Numbered from the stretch's first letter, positions 1-7,539 are shown. The stretch: DNA of 13,753 nt from an uncultured Eubacteriales bacterium (GCA_900554705.1 USIH01000043.1:1-13753); one strand, 5' to 3'. Made by a program: numbers and translations. Notes: a model not told the origin generated them from the sequence alone.

Positions 1-593
1 GCAGGCAGGCAATCGCCGCCCGCCGCGATCACGCCAAGCTGACACGCCGCCGATATGAGCGCGCCGGTCTTTCTGGACTCAATGGCATAGACGTCCTGCT
101 CTGTGCACTTGCGCTCCTCGGCAAGCATATCGAGCACCTGTCCGCCGACCATGCCAAGCTCACCCGCGCAAAGCGCAAGCGTGCGAACCGCGCGCTCGAT
201 GCGCTCGGACGGGAGCTTGGCCGAGGCAAGCTCGCCAAAGGCAGCCGTCAGCAGCGCGTCACCCGCCAAGACGGCGGTCGCCTCGCCATAGACGCGGTGG
301 TTGGTCGGTTTCCCGCGCCGGAGGTCATCGTTGTCCATGCAGGGCAGGTCGTCGTGAATGAGACTGTAGGTATGAACCATCTCGACGGCAGCCGCAAACG
401 GCAGCGCGTCGACATCCCGTCCGCCGCACAGCTCGCAGAAAGCAAGCGTCAGGACGGGGCGCAGACGCTTTCCGCCCGCCAGCAGGCTGTAGCGCATCGC
501 CTCAAAGAGCCGCTGCTGCGGCTCGTCATAAGAAAAGCGCGTGTGCAGGTAGCCCTCGATCAAATCGGTATAATGCCGGTATTTATTATCCAT
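1..593 (-). CDS. ispA: Farnesyl/geranyl diphosphate synthase (partial, C-terminus beyond window)
   Basis: Head-to-tail trans-prenyltransferase that condenses IPP with DMAPP/GPP to make FPP, the precursor of undecaprenyl phosphate and quinone side chains; cytosolic. I translated the minus strand directly: 197 codons stay open to the left edge with no stop, so the C-terminal third is missing. Visible family signatures are GGKRLRP (about residues 40-46) and the first aspartate-rich motif DDLPCMD (81-87). The two residues between the motif's second and last Asp pattern fit the short-chain FPP synthase type. Further family-like blocks are [15 protein letters not shown] (about 91-105) and IESRKTG in the last third. 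The second Asp-rich motif would lie outside the window. The ATG at 593 overlaps the end of xseB by 8 bases and has GGAGGAG four bases upstream. Placement after xseB is the usual Firmicutes order. Chain-length specificity (C15 or C20) cannot be settled here. Confidence 0.95.
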   Translation of the reverse strand, partial: MDNKYRHYTDLIEGYLHTRFSYDEPQQRLFEAMRYSLLAGGKRLRPVLTLAFCELCGGRDVDALPFAAAVEMVHTYSLIHDDLPCMDNDDLRRGKPTNHRVYGEATAVLAGDALLTAAFGELASAKLPSERIERAVRTLALCAGELGMVGGQVLDMLAEERKCTEQDVYAIESRKTGALISAACQLGVIAAGGDCLP

Positions 594-807
594 CGTTCTC
601 CTCCGGTGCGCCGTCCGCGCCCTTCGTTACCTGCACGACGCGCATTTCCGCCTCGTCGAGCAAGCGGTTACAGTTTGCCGCAAGCGCGGTTCCCTCTTCG
701 AACAGCGCCAAGGTCTTTTCCAGCGGCACATCGCCCTTTTCCATCGCCTTGACGATCTCGTCGAGCCGCGCAAGCGACTGTTCAAATGTCATCGACTCCT
801 GCTTCAT
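586..807 (-). CDS. xseB: Exodeoxyribonuclease VII small subunit
   Basis: Small subunit of exonuclease VII, which degrades single-stranded DNA to short oligonucleotides; several copies of this helical protein bind each XseA. The 73-residue length is normal for the family. The N-terminal half, [14 protein letters not shown] and then [16 protein letters not shown], is the typical XseB helical hairpin, followed by a second helix and an acidic tail. The ATG at 807 forms a 4-base ATGA overlap with the xseA stop. A strong GAGGAGG sits about five bases upstream, so the upstream Met is preferred over the in-frame Met at residue 6. Its own stop lies inside the start of ispA. The xseA-xseB-ispA run is therefore almost certainly one transcript with coupled translation. 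Confidence 0.96.
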   Translation of the reverse strand: MKQESMTFEQSLARLDEIVKAMEKGDVPLEKTLALFEEGTALAANCNRLLDEAEMRVVQVTKGADGAPEENDG

Positions 808-1991
808 GGTACCTCCTCAATTCTTGCGTAGGCCGTCGCGTCGCTGTATCTGAGCGCGACACACTCGTCCGGCTTCAGCTCGGATGCCCGTTTTACAAGG
901 CTGCCGTCCTCTTTCATCGTAATGGCATAGCCGCGCGAGAGCACCTTGAGCGGGCTCATCGCGTCGAGCTTCGCCGCAAGATGAACAAAGCGCTCCCGAT
1001 CCGATGTCCGCCTTCTGTCGCAGGCTGCGACCAGTCGCTGCCAGTAAAAGTCCGTCTGCATCCGGCGGTCTGCAATATAGTCCTGCGGGCTTTTCAGCCG
1101 CAGGAGCTTCAGCTGCTGACGCTCGATGCGCAGCCGCTTTGTGACCAGTGTCAGCAGCAGTGCCCGCTTTGCGGCGATGCTCTGCCGCAGCTCCGCCTGA
1201 TCCGGCACGGCAAGCTCTGCCGCGTTAGAAGGCGTCGCCGCTCTGAGATCGGCAACAAAGTCGCTGATCGTCACGTCCGGCTCGTGCCCGACGGCCGAGA
1301 TCACGGGAATATGAGAATCCGCAATGGCGCGCGCTACGCGCTCATCGTTAAACGCCCATAGATCCTCCATTGATCCGCCGCCGCGCCCCGTGATAATGAG
1401 GTCGGCAAGCGCATAACGGTTGGCATAAGCAATCGCCGCGGCGATCTCCTCCGGCGCCTCCTCCCCCTGCACGCGAACGGGCAGGAGCTTTACCTCCGTC
1501 AGCGGATAGCGCGCGCGCAAAATGCGCAACATATCGCGCACGGCGGCTCCGGCAGGCGATGTGACCAGCGCAATGCGGTGCGGAAAGGCCGGCAGCGGCT
1601 TCTTTCGGCTCTGATCGAACAGCCCCTCTTTTTGGAGCTTTTCCTTTAGCTGCTCGAAGGCGACGTGCAGGTCTCCGATCCCGTCCGGAATCAGCTCCGT
1701 GCAATACAGTTGATACGCGCCGTCGCGCGGGTAGACGGAGATGCGACCCGCCGCGATCACCTTCATGCCGTTTTCCGGCCGGAAGCGCAGGCGGAAGGCA
1801 TTGCCCTTAAACAGGACGCACCGGATCGCGCCGTTTGCGTCTTTCAGGGAAAAATAGTGATGTCCGGAGGGATAGAGCTTATAGTTGCTGACCTCGCCGC
1901 GGATGAGCAGCGAAGAGAGAAACGCATCGTCATCAAAGCGGAGCTTTAAGTATTCGTTGATCTGAGAAACTTCATAGACCGGAAGCTGCAT
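804..1991 (-). CDS. xseA: Exodeoxyribonuclease VII large subunit
   Basis: Catalytic subunit of exonuclease VII, acting in single-stranded DNA degradation and mismatch/damage repair in the cytosol. The 395 residues are slightly short compared with the usual 400-450, mostly in the helical C-terminus. An N-terminal OB-fold spans about residues 3-105, with the family block IRGEVSNYKLYPSGHHYFSL near 30-49. The catalytic domain follows at about 125-310, with VTSPAGAAVRDM near 143-154, GRGGGSMEDLWAFNDE near 202-217, and SAVGHEPDVTISD near 232-244. These are the characteristic ExoVII motifs. A coiled, basic C-terminal part follows, where XseB would bind. The start ATG at 1991 has GGAGGG a few bases upstream and overlaps the end of the TsaD-like gene by 20 bases. 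The stop overlaps xseB. Confidence 0.97.
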   Translation of the reverse strand: MQLPVYEVSQINEYLKLRFDDDAFLSSLLIRGEVSNYKLYPSGHHYFSLKDANGAIRCVLFKGNAFRLRFRPENGMKVIAAGRISVYPRDGAYQLYCTELIPDGIGDLHVAFEQLKEKLQKEGLFDQSRKKPLPAFPHRIALVTSPAGAAVRDMLRILRARYPLTEVKLLPVRVQGEEAPEEIAAAIAYANRYALADLIITGRGGGSMEDLWAFNDERVARAIADSHIPVISAVGHEPDVTISDFVADLRAATPSNAAELAVPDQAELRQSIAAKRALLLTLVTKRLRIERQQLKLLRLKSPQDYIADRRMQTDFYWQRLVAACDRRRTSDRERFVHLAAKLDAMSPLKVLSRGYAITMKEDGSLVKRASELKPDECVALRYSDATAYARIEEVP

Positions 1992-2901
1992 TCTGTTCCC
2001 TCCATGTCAGGACGGCAACGCCAAGGGCGTTGTCGGTTGCATACTGCGGCGGGCAGAACACGGCAGGCAGCCCCTCACAGCGCTCGCGCAGCATCGTGTT
2101 GGAGGCGACGCCGCCGGCAAAGGCAACACGGCAGTCGGGGTAACGCTTCAGCGCGTTTTCCGTCGCCGCAAGAATGGCGCCGGTCAGGCAGCGCAGCGCA
2201 TAGCCCGCCGTTTCCGCCGCGTCGCCGGTGTGATACTGCTCGATCTTATTTTGCACGCCCGAAAGCGAAAATTCCATGTCATGCACCTTCACGCGAAACA
2301 CGTCCGTCCGCGTTGCCGCATGGCTCAGCGCATCGAGCGCTTTACCGGACGGAAAATCGAGAGAAAGCAGCTGTCCGGTGCGGTCGATCAACTGTCCGGC
2401 GGAAATGTCCGTCGTGCCGCCGATCTTCTCGGCATGGACGCTCGTCCCCTCCGGCGTCACGTAAAGCAGCTCCGTCGTGCCGCCGGACAGGTGCCACGCA
2501 AGGTGCGGCTCGTCCAGCAGCTCCGGATGGCCGGAAGACCATGCGCAGGCAGCAATATGCCCCTGCTGATGGGAAAACATATGCACCGGAACACCGAGCG
2601 CACCGCCCAAGACCTGCGCCTGAGACATTCCGGCAAGGAAGCACGGCATATAGGAGCCTTCCACGGCACGCGGTCTGGTGCTGACGCCGATCGCGTCGAT
2701 CGGAAAGGCTCCTAAATTGGAAAACAGCCTGTCGGTCAGCTCCGGCAGGCGTTTTACATGGGCAAAGAGCGCGTCGCTCTGACGCAGCCCGAGCGCACCC
2801 GACGCGACGTCCAGAAGACGCGAAACATTGCACGCACGCTCGCCGTCGAACGCGGCGACCGAGGTCGTGTAGTTGCTTGTGTCAAAGGCAAGGACGTTCA
2901 T
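1972..2901 (-). CDS. TsaD/Kae1/Gcp-like paralogue (peptidase M22-type ASKHA fold), function uncertain
   Basis: A 309-residue member of the ASKHA-fold family containing TsaD, the ATPase that transfers threonylcarbamoyl to tRNA adenosine-37. Visible: an N-terminal phosphate loop-like DTSNYTTS (7-14); the metal-site pair HQQGH (H111 and H115); SGGTTELL (139-146); FSLSGVQNKI (211-220); GGVASNTMLRE (263-273); and YATDN with D290, the expected third metal ligand. So the metal site looks intact. Differences from canonical TsaD are DTSNYTT in place of ETSCDET, SGGTT in place of SGGHT, and Gln where TsaD has Glu in GEAFD. It is about 25 residues shorter than typical TsaD. I infer a paralogue rather than the essential enzyme, but the true tsaD is not visible in this window, so this is not proven. 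The ATG at 2901 gives a 4-base ATGA overlap with nusB; an open frame extends further upstream, but that part lies inside nusB. Confidence 0.85.
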   Translation of the reverse strand: MNVLAFDTSNYTTSVAAFDGERACNVSRLLDVASGALGLRQSDALFAHVKRLPELTDRLFSNLGAFPIDAIGVSTRPRAVEGSYMPCFLAGMSQAQVLGGALGVPVHMFSHQQGHIAACAWSSGHPELLDEPHLAWHLSGGTTELLYVTPEGTSVHAEKIGGTTDISAGQLIDRTGQLLSLDFPSGKALDALSHAATRTDVFRVKVHDMEFSLSGVQNKIEQYHTGDAAETAGYALRCLTGAILAATENALKRYPDCRVAFAGGVASNTMLRERCEGLPAVFCPPQYATDNALGVAVLTWREQNAASGL

Positions 2902-3353
2902 CCTTCCGTCTCCTTTCGTGCGCGCGCAAATGACCCAAGGATCCCGTTTGCAAAAGACACCGTCTCTGCATCTTCGTACTTGCGCAGCAGCTCCACGCAC
3001 TCGTTGATCGCAACGCCGGTCGGAACGTCTTCCACACAGAGGATCTCATAGATCGCCATGCGCAGCGCGGCCTTGGTAAAGCGGGAAATGCGGTGCAGAT
3101 TCCACCCGATGGAGTACTTCGAGATCTGCGCATCGAGCTGCTGCGCTTGGGTGCAGACGCCCTCGACGCAGGAGCGGATGTAGGCAAGCTGCTTCTTGCT
3201 CGGCTTCTCCGCGTAGACCTCGTTTTCTCCGGCCAGCGCAGCGTAATAGGCGCTTTCCATGCGCTCCTCTACGGCGCTTTCGGGCGACTGCCCCGTATAG
3301 TCGATCTCATAGATCAGATGTACTGCGACCTCTCTTGCGTTTGAGCGTGTCAT
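2898..3353 (-). CDS. nusB: Transcription antitermination factor NusB
   Basis: RNA-binding factor that, with NusE (ribosomal protein S10), binds boxA in rRNA leaders and promotes antitermination. The 151-residue all-helical protein starts MTRSNAREVAVHLIYEID, typical for NusB in Firmicutes. The C-terminal half carries the family block RFTKAALRMAIYEIL (91-105), then VPTGVAINECVELLRKY (110-126) and SFANGILGSFAR near the end. The frame is open upstream to 3410, but the ATG at 3353 is chosen because AGGAG lies seven bases before it and because the extra residues are unlike NusB. It starts 13 bases after the yqhY-like stop and ends in a 4-base overlap with the TsaD-like gene. The yqhY-nusB pairing is common in Firmicutes. 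Confidence 0.97.
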   Translation of the reverse strand: MTRSNAREVAVHLIYEIDYTGQSPESAVEERMESAYYAALAGENEVYAEKPSKKQLAYIRSCVEGVCTQAQQLDAQISKYSIGWNLHRISRFTKAALRMAIYEILCVEDVPTGVAINECVELLRKYEDAETVSFANGILGSFARARKETEG

Positions 3354-3366
3354 GGCGCTTCTCCTG

Positions 3367-3744
3367 TTATTCTTTATTCTTCGGCACTGCGACGCCGCAG
3401 ACGTTGACATTCACCCGCGTCGGGCGCACGCCCGTCATGGCCTCGACTTCGCTGACGATCTTCTCCTGCACCTTTTTGGCAACGTCCATCACGGACGTTC
3501 CCATCTTTACGATCAGGTTGCAGGCGATCTCCATCGTTCCCTCGCCGAGCGTCACACGGATCCCCTTGCGCAGGTTCTTGATATTGAGCAGGCTCAGCAG
3601 ATCCAGACCGTTACCGGTCGTCAGGCCGTAGACACCCTCTACTTCGCGCACCGCCATCGCCGCAACGGAGGCAATGACTTCCTCGGAGATCATAATACTG
3701 CCGTCTTCCAACGGCTCAATGAGATATTCTTTCGTTTCTGCCAT
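3367..3744 (-). CDS. Asp23/Gls24 (DUF322) family protein, YqhY-like
   Basis: A 125-residue soluble Asp23-family protein. In B. subtilis, YqhY sits next to nusB and acc genes and has been linked to control of acetyl-CoA carboxylase/lipid metabolism; the present gene has the same position relative to nusB but no accB/accC neighbours. Visible: an acidic N-terminus, then GSIMISEEVIASVAAMAVREVEGV (in part at residues 15-38), then alternating strands through IRVTLGEGTMEIACNLIV and a conserved C-terminal segment with VRPTRVNVNVCGVAVP. There is no signal peptide or membrane segment. The ATG at 3744 has only a weak purine-rich stretch (AAGGGA) 11 bases upstream. Assignment to the family is firm; the exact role is inferred from neighbours only. 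Confidence 0.92.
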   Translation of the reverse strand: MAETKEYLIEPLEDGSIMISEEVIASVAAMAVREVEGVYGLTTGNGLDLLSLLNIKNLRKGIRVTLGEGTMEIACNLIVKMGTSVMDVAKKVQEKIVSEVEAMTGVRPTRVNVNVCGVAVPKNKE

Positions 3745-3779
3745 CGCTGCAAAAGTCCCTTCTGTAGATGATTGCTCTT

Positions 3780-3807
3780 ATTTTACCACAAATTTTCAAA
3801 AAAACAA
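3780..3807 (-). promoter_or_regulatory. Candidate extended -10 promoter for yqhY-nusB-xse-ispA
   Basis: The minus strand reads TTGTTT, a 16-base spacer, then TAAAAT, with TGG directly before the -10 (extended -10 pattern TGn). It sits in the 66-base gap between spoIIIAH and the yqhY-like gene, 35 bases before the ATG. The -35 is poor. I infer it lets the housekeeping genes be expressed without sporulation-specific transcription of spoIIIA. Not tested. Confidence 0.45.
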
Positions 3808-3810
3808 TAC

Positions 3811-4365
3811 CTATTCCACGCCGAAGACACGAATATCCGAGAGCTTAAAGTCTGTCTGCGAAAGGACAATGTCGGCAAGGACGGAAACATCCTGATCGGT
3901 CAGGCCGTTTTCCGGCTGCGCGACGGCAAGCGAGATCCCGTCGCCGCTGATATAAGCAACGCAGTCGGTGTAGCCCTTTGCGATGACCATGCTCTCGATC
4001 TGCGACTCTGCCAACGCGTTATTCACGATGCACGCAAGCTGCTCGTTGCTCTGTCCGGAGTCTCCGCCCTCGGCATAGGCGATCGCCTCCTGCAGCAGCT
4101 CCACCGCCTGATCGCGCGCCGTCTGACGGGAAAGGCGCATCTGCGCAAAATACTCTCCCGACGCGCTGATCGGCTGCGTGGCGATCACCTCGACCGGCTG
4201 TGTCTGATTGCCGAGCACAAGCGTCGCTTCACCGAGCACCTTGTCGGCATCCAAAGTCTCCGTCAGCGTCGGGGTATGATCCTTATAGAGCCAATTCAGG
4301 TAGATACCGGCGCACACAAGGATCAGTACGCCGGCAATGACTGCGTTGCGTTTCCAGTTTTTCAT
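3811..4365 (-). CDS. spoIIIAH: Stage III sporulation protein AH
   Basis: Mother-cell component of the SpoIIIA-SpoIIQ channel; its extracellular domain interacts across the intermembrane space with the forespore protein (SpoIIQ, or a functional analogue in Clostridia) and adopts the ring-building fold related to YscJ/FliF. The 184 residues start MKNWKRN, with one membrane segment at about 8-24 and then an outward-facing domain. A helical stretch near 76-98 (RLSRQTARDQAVELLQEA) and the compact domain from about 105 to 180 match SpoIIIAH-like proteins. It is shorter than the B. subtilis protein (about 218 residues from memory), mainly in the linker. The ATG at 4365 has GGAGG seven bases upstream and begins 13 bases after the spoIIIAG stop. 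It is the last gene of the spoIIIA run. Confidence 0.95.
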   Translation of the reverse strand: MKNWKRNAVIAGVLILVCAGIYLNWLYKDHTPTLTETLDADKVLGEATLVLGNQTQPVEVIATQPISASGEYFAQMRLSRQTARDQAVELLQEAIAYAEGGDSGQSNEQLACIVNNALAESQIESMVIAKGYTDCVAYISGDGISLAVAQPENGLTDQDVSVLADIVLSQTDFKLSDIRVFGVE

Positions 4366-4378
4366 GTCAATTCCTCCA

Positions 4379-4918
4379 TCATTTCATTTTTACCACCGTG
4401 ATCTGATCTGCCCGCAATCCGGTAACGCCGGAGACGGCATTGGTAAGTGCCAGACGCACCTGTGCACTGTCTGCGCCCTGACTGATCACCAACGCGCCCT
4501 GAAATTGCGGAAAGCGGACAGCACTTACCGCCGCTTTATCATATGCGCTCCCCTCGGACAAAATCACTGTTTTCTGCTCCTGCGAATAGGCGGTCTCGCC
4601 GTCTCTCTCCTCGCGCGACGTGCTGCTGTCCAGTTGGTACTCCGTGCGCTTTCCGTACTGTAGGGTCAGCATCACACTGACGCGCCCCGCGCCGTCGATC
4701 TGCGAAAGCATTTGCGCAAGCCGCGCCTCCGTCGCGGAAAGGTACTCCGCCTCGTCCGTCGTCTCCGTGCGCGCCGCAGCGGTCTGTGTCGTCGTCTTCT
4801 TTTTAGACGGAATGAGCAGGAGCGCAAGCCCCAGCAGCAGGATCAGCGCGGCATACTTGTATTTTTGCAGGAACTTCCCCGCCGCCTTGAGCCTTTCCTG
4901 CACCGCTTCATGTTTCAT
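4379..4918 (-). CDS. spoIIIAG: Stage III sporulation protein AG
   Basis: Ring-forming channel protein of the SpoIIIA complex. The 179-residue protein has a short basic cytoplasmic start, one membrane helix at about 22-37 (YAALILLLGLALLLIP), a Lys/Thr-rich linker, and an external ring-building domain from about 60 to 177, including LSQIDGAGRVSVMLTL (71-86). The frame is open to 5023, but the ATG at 4918 is chosen because the upstream residues are Cys/Arg-rich and lie inside spoIIIAF. This start overlaps the spoIIIAF end by 11 bases. The nearest good Shine-Dalgarno, AGGAGG, is about 15 bases upstream, unusually far, and no other in-frame start lies between. Coupling to spoIIIAF translation probably helps initiation. 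Confidence 0.93.
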   Translation of the reverse strand: MKHEAVQERLKAAGKFLQKYKYAALILLLGLALLLIPSKKKTTTQTAAARTETTDEAEYLSATEARLAQMLSQIDGAGRVSVMLTLQYGKRTEYQLDSSTSREERDGETAYSQEQKTVILSEGSAYDKAAVSAVRFPQFQGALVISQGADSAQVRLALTNAVSGVTGLRADQITVVKMK

Positions 4919-5372
4919 ACCGTTTCCATTCCACCTCCTTTTCCGAGACACCGAGATCCTGAACGATCTTTTCCCGAAGCTGCCGGAGCAGCTCCCCGTT
5001 GCAGCTTCCGAGCAGCAGCACATGCTCCGGCTTCGGATACTCCTCGGTGGTCGCCGTCACGCGCGCCGTGATCTGAAACCCGAGCGCCTCCGCCTGCTGC
5101 TCGATATAAAGCTCCGCCGAGCGCTCGATCTGCTCCTTGAGCAGTGCGCGGCGGCGCGTCTCCGTCTCCTCCGGCGAATAGCCCTCGACACGCAGATCGG
5201 AGAAAAGGCGCTCAAGTCGCCCCGTGCTCAGCTTCAGCAGCGGCGCAGCGGTAACGATCAGCACCATCAGGCCGCTGACAAGGCGCACGATCGGCTTATT
5301 CTTGCCGGCCAGAGCACCCGCCAACACCGCGATCATACAGGCCGCCACGATCCCCGTCAAATAAGCCCGCAC
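4908..5372 (-). CDS. spoIIIAF: Stage III sporulation protein AF
   Basis: SpoIIIA channel component with a ring-building-like cytosol- or space-facing domain. The 154 residues have two N-terminal membrane helices (about 5-22 and 28-46) and then a soluble domain. That domain has a long helix, EETETRRRALLKEQIERSAE (about 68-87), and a mixed region with FQITARVTATTEE and a C-terminal helix (LRQLREKIVQDL). The start is GTG, with its first base shared with the last base of the spoIIIAE TAG stop (TAGTG), and a GGCGGTG about eight bases upstream. The end overlaps spoIIIAG. Position between AE and AG and the two-helix topology make the identity secure. Confidence 0.93.
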   Translation of the reverse strand: MRAYLTGIVAACMIAVLAGALAGKNKPIVRLVSGLMVLIVTAAPLLKLSTGRLERLFSDLRVEGYSPEETETRRRALLKEQIERSAELYIEQQAEALGFQITARVTATTEEYPKPEHVLLLGSCNGELLRQLREKIVQDLGVSEKEVEWKRYET

Positions 5373-6439
5373 TATGCAATCACCGCCTTAATAAAGCAGA
5401 CAAAGGAGATCAGCAGCATCAGCGCGCAGGAGCCGCACATGGCAAGCAGATACCCCATCGCCGAGGAAAAATGCTTCATCAGCGCAACGTGCGGCTTTTG
5501 CCCGATCGTTCCGCTGACCGCCGCCGTCATTTTCAGCAGCAGATAGTGCACGCCGACGCGTAAGAACGGCAAAAGGCACGTGGCCACGATCGCAAGCATC
5601 CCGAAAACGCCGATCGAATTGCGCAGTATGCCCGCGCTTGCCAGAAGCGTCTCCGAAGCGTCGGAGATCATACCGCCGACGACGGGGATCATGCCGGACA
5701 CGGCCGCTTTGGTCGCCTTGACGGCCGCCGCATCCGTTGCGCCGCTGATGACGCCCGTCACGCTCATAAAGCCAAGAAAGACATATAGGACGATGCGCAG
5801 CGATTTTTCCGCGAGCCAACCGAAAAAGGCGCGTATCTCCGCGAGCATATCCGTTTGCAGCGCCGCCTCCGCCGCCGCGACCAGAAGATAAAAATAGACG
5901 AGCGGCACGATAAAGTGCCGTATCAGGCGCATTAATAGCTGAGAGAAGAGGATCGTTCCGCCGTAGAGTGCGGCAGAGGCGGTCGGGCTGCCGCTCATCG
6001 CCGTAGCCGTCGCGAGCACCGGAAGCATACACGTACTGTAATCCGTCATGTTCTCAAGCGCGTCCACCGCAAGCTCCAGCATGGAATGGAAGCTGCCCGC
6101 AAAGACCGCCGTCATGCCGATCGCTCCGACCATTGCAATACAGTTGCCGGAAAATCGTTCCGAAAATGACCCCGTCACGGAGCAGAGCAGGATCACGCAC
6201 AGCAGCAGCGCACACAGGCGCAAGCTGTCGCGCAGCGTGACCTTGCCGAGCGCTTTGTGCAGGATCTCCTTCAGGCCGCTCCAAAGATCCGTATGGTCGC
6301 CGACGGACGTCTTTCCCATCAGCTCCGACGCCGACTCCGGCAGCGCTTCCTCCACCGGACGAACGTCGATCTCCTCCTGCGCAAAGGCCTGTCCGGACAG
6401 GAGCATAAGCAGCAAAAACAGGATGCAAACTCGTTTCAT
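5372..6439 (-). CDS. spoIIIAE: Stage III sporulation protein AE
   Basis: Large polytopic membrane protein of the SpoIIIA complex, in the mother-cell-derived membrane around the forespore. The 355 residues begin with a clear signal sequence (MKRVCILFLLLMLLSGQAFA, cleavage expected after residue 20, AFA/Q). An acidic soluble stretch to about residue 60 follows, and then repeated hydrophobic segments to the C-terminus. A block rich in small residues in the second half, GMIPVVGGMISDASETL, is typical of the family. The length is below that of the B. subtilis protein (about 399 from memory), mostly in the N-terminal external part. The ATG at 6439 follows the spoIIIAD TAA stop with no spacer (TAAATG). 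The end shares one base with spoIIIAF. Confidence 0.96.
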   Translation of the reverse strand: MKRVCILFLLLMLLSGQAFAQEEIDVRPVEEALPESASELMGKTSVGDHTDLWSGLKEILHKALGKVTLRDSLRLCALLLCVILLCSVTGSFSERFSGNCIAMVGAIGMTAVFAGSFHSMLELAVDALENMTDYSTCMLPVLATATAMSGSPTASAALYGGTILFSQLLMRLIRHFIVPLVYFYLLVAAAEAALQTDMLAEIRAFFGWLAEKSLRIVLYVFLGFMSVTGVISGATDAAAVKATKAAVSGMIPVVGGMISDASETLLASAGILRNSIGVFGMLAIVATCLLPFLRVGVHYLLLKMTAAVSGTIGQKPHVALMKHFSSAMGYLLAMCGSCALMLLISFVCFIKAVIA

Positions 6440-6832
6440 TTATCCCCCGCCCATCGTTTGAACTAACTCGATCACCGCACGAAACAGCGGCAGCGCCAGA
6501 TAGATCGACAGCACGCTTCCCGCAAGCTCCACGAGCTTTGCAAGCGCGCTCTCTCCGGCGTCGCTGCACACACCCGCGCAAAGCTGCGACAGCAGACCGA
6601 CCCCCAGCGTTTTCATCAGCGGTTCCATCAGCGAGCGATCCAGCCCCGTCATGGCGCGCAGCTCGGAGAAAAAGGCCACGACCGGCCGCGCCATGTTCAC
6701 AAGGAACAGGCCGATGAGAACGCAGGCCGCCAGCGAGAGCACCACGCCCAGCTCCGCCGTGTGACGCTTGATGACCGGAAGAAACAGCACCGTCAGCAGC
6801 GCGATGACGGCGACCTTGGTAAAATCCTCCAT
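6440..6832 (-). CDS. spoIIIAD: Stage III sporulation protein AD
   Basis: Small multi-span membrane protein of the SpoIIIA complex. The 130 residues have hydrophobic segments at about 6-20, 29-47, 75-89 and 101-122. Family-like stretches are IKRHTAELGVVLSLAACV (21-38) and GESALAKLVELAGSVLSIYL (93-112). Its AC-like N-terminal organisation suggests AC and AD are related, as is known for the family. The length is close to the usual 130-135. The start shares one base with the spoIIIAC stop (TGATG), showing tight coupling. The TAA stop directly abuts the spoIIIAE ATG. Confidence 0.96.
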   Translation of the reverse strand: MEDFTKVAVIALLTVLFLPVIKRHTAELGVVLSLAACVLIGLFLVNMARPVVAFFSELRAMTGLDRSLMEPLMKTLGVGLLSQLCAGVCSDAGESALAKLVELAGSVLSIYLALPLFRAVIELVQTMGGG

Positions 6833-7026
6833 CAGAAGTGAAACAGATTTTTCACAAGGTCAAAGAGCTGCGCGACCTTCTGCGCGACGATCATCAGCAC
6901 GACGACAAGCCCTGCAAGCGTCGTCATCGTCGCCTGCTCCTCTCTGCCCGAGCGCACGAGCACCTGATTCAAAATGGAAACGATGATGCCGACGGCGGCG
7001 ATTTTGAACACAAGCTCGATGTCCAT
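6832..7026 (-). CDS. spoIIIAC: Stage III sporulation protein AC
   Basis: Very small membrane protein of the SpoIIIA complex, 64 residues, the normal size. Two helices are visible at about 5-23 and 33-50, separated by a polar turn, VRSGREEQATMTTL (24-37), which is the most conserved part of the family. A short C-terminal amphipathic tail (FDLVKNLFHF) follows. The ATG at 7026 lies three bases past the spoIIIAB stop, with GGCGGT about seven bases upstream. It ends in a one-base overlap with spoIIIAD. Confidence 0.96.
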   Translation of the reverse strand: MDIELVFKIAAVGIIVSILNQVLVRSGREEQATMTTLAGLVVVLMIVAQKVAQLFDLVKNLFHF

Positions 7027-7029
7027 ACA

Positions 7030-7539
7030 TCATACCGCCATGATCACCAGCGCCGCGCCGGTGCAGAAGCCCAAAACGGCATAGCTCTTCGCAAGCGGCC
7101 GCTTTTCCGCCTCGTAGCGCTCCAGCGCCGCGTTGATCCGCTGCGCGCAGAGCTGCAATATGCGGTTCTCCCCCTCAAGATCGTAGCTGCCGAGCACGCC
7201 GCCCAGCTCAAGCAGCGCAAATTTTGCGTCATCCGGCAGCAAAAGCCCCTTCGTTTCGTCCATCGCCCGCGCAACGGCGTGCGTCGCGTTGCCCATCGCG
7301 CTCAGGTGCTCCCCATAGGCGGCAAAAAACGCCCCGATCGACCCGCGGTTTCGCTGCGCAGCGCCCTTGCACAGTTCCGGCAGCGGCGTCATGGTGTAGT
7401 TGATCTCGCATTTCAGATACTCCAGCGCGCCGCGCAGTTGGCGCAGCTGACGGACGGCACGCACATATTGCAGCGCCTTGCTCACGCCGACGCTGCCCGC
7501 TCCGGCAAGCACCAGCACGATCCCGATCATCCTATACAT
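7030..7539 (-). CDS. spoIIIAB: Stage III sporulation protein AB
   Basis: SpoIIIAB resembles GspF-type inner membrane platform proteins of type II secretion and is thought to partner the ATPase SpoIIIAA. The 169 residues are the usual length. A membrane segment is at the N-terminus (about 3-20, MIGIVLVLAGAGSVGVSKAL) and another at the C-terminus (about 151-169). Between them is a helical cytosolic domain with LRGALEYLKCEINYTMTPLP (35-54) and a central KFALLELGGVLGSYD stretch. The start overlaps the spoIIIAA stop by 8 bases. The stop is three bases before spoIIIAC. Confidence 0.95.
   Translation of the reverse strand: MYRMIGIVLVLAGAGSVGVSKALQYVRAVRQLRQLRGALEYLKCEINYTMTPLPELCKGAAQRNRGSIGAFFAAYGEHLSAMGNATHAVARAMDETKGLLLPDDAKFALLELGGVLGSYDLEGENRILQLCAQRINAALERYEAEKRPLAKSYAVLGFCTGAALVIMAV

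Noticed and set aside
297..752. Plus-strand frame of 151 codons at the left end
   Set aside because: It runs antisense to ispA and xseB, whose motifs are plain; translation is Arg/Pro-rich with no domain.
3772..5546. Further long plus-strand frames (for example 3772-4401 and 4620-5546) opposite the spoIIIA genes
   Set aside because: Composition is that of shadow frames, no ribosome site fits, and each is opposite a gene with clear identity.
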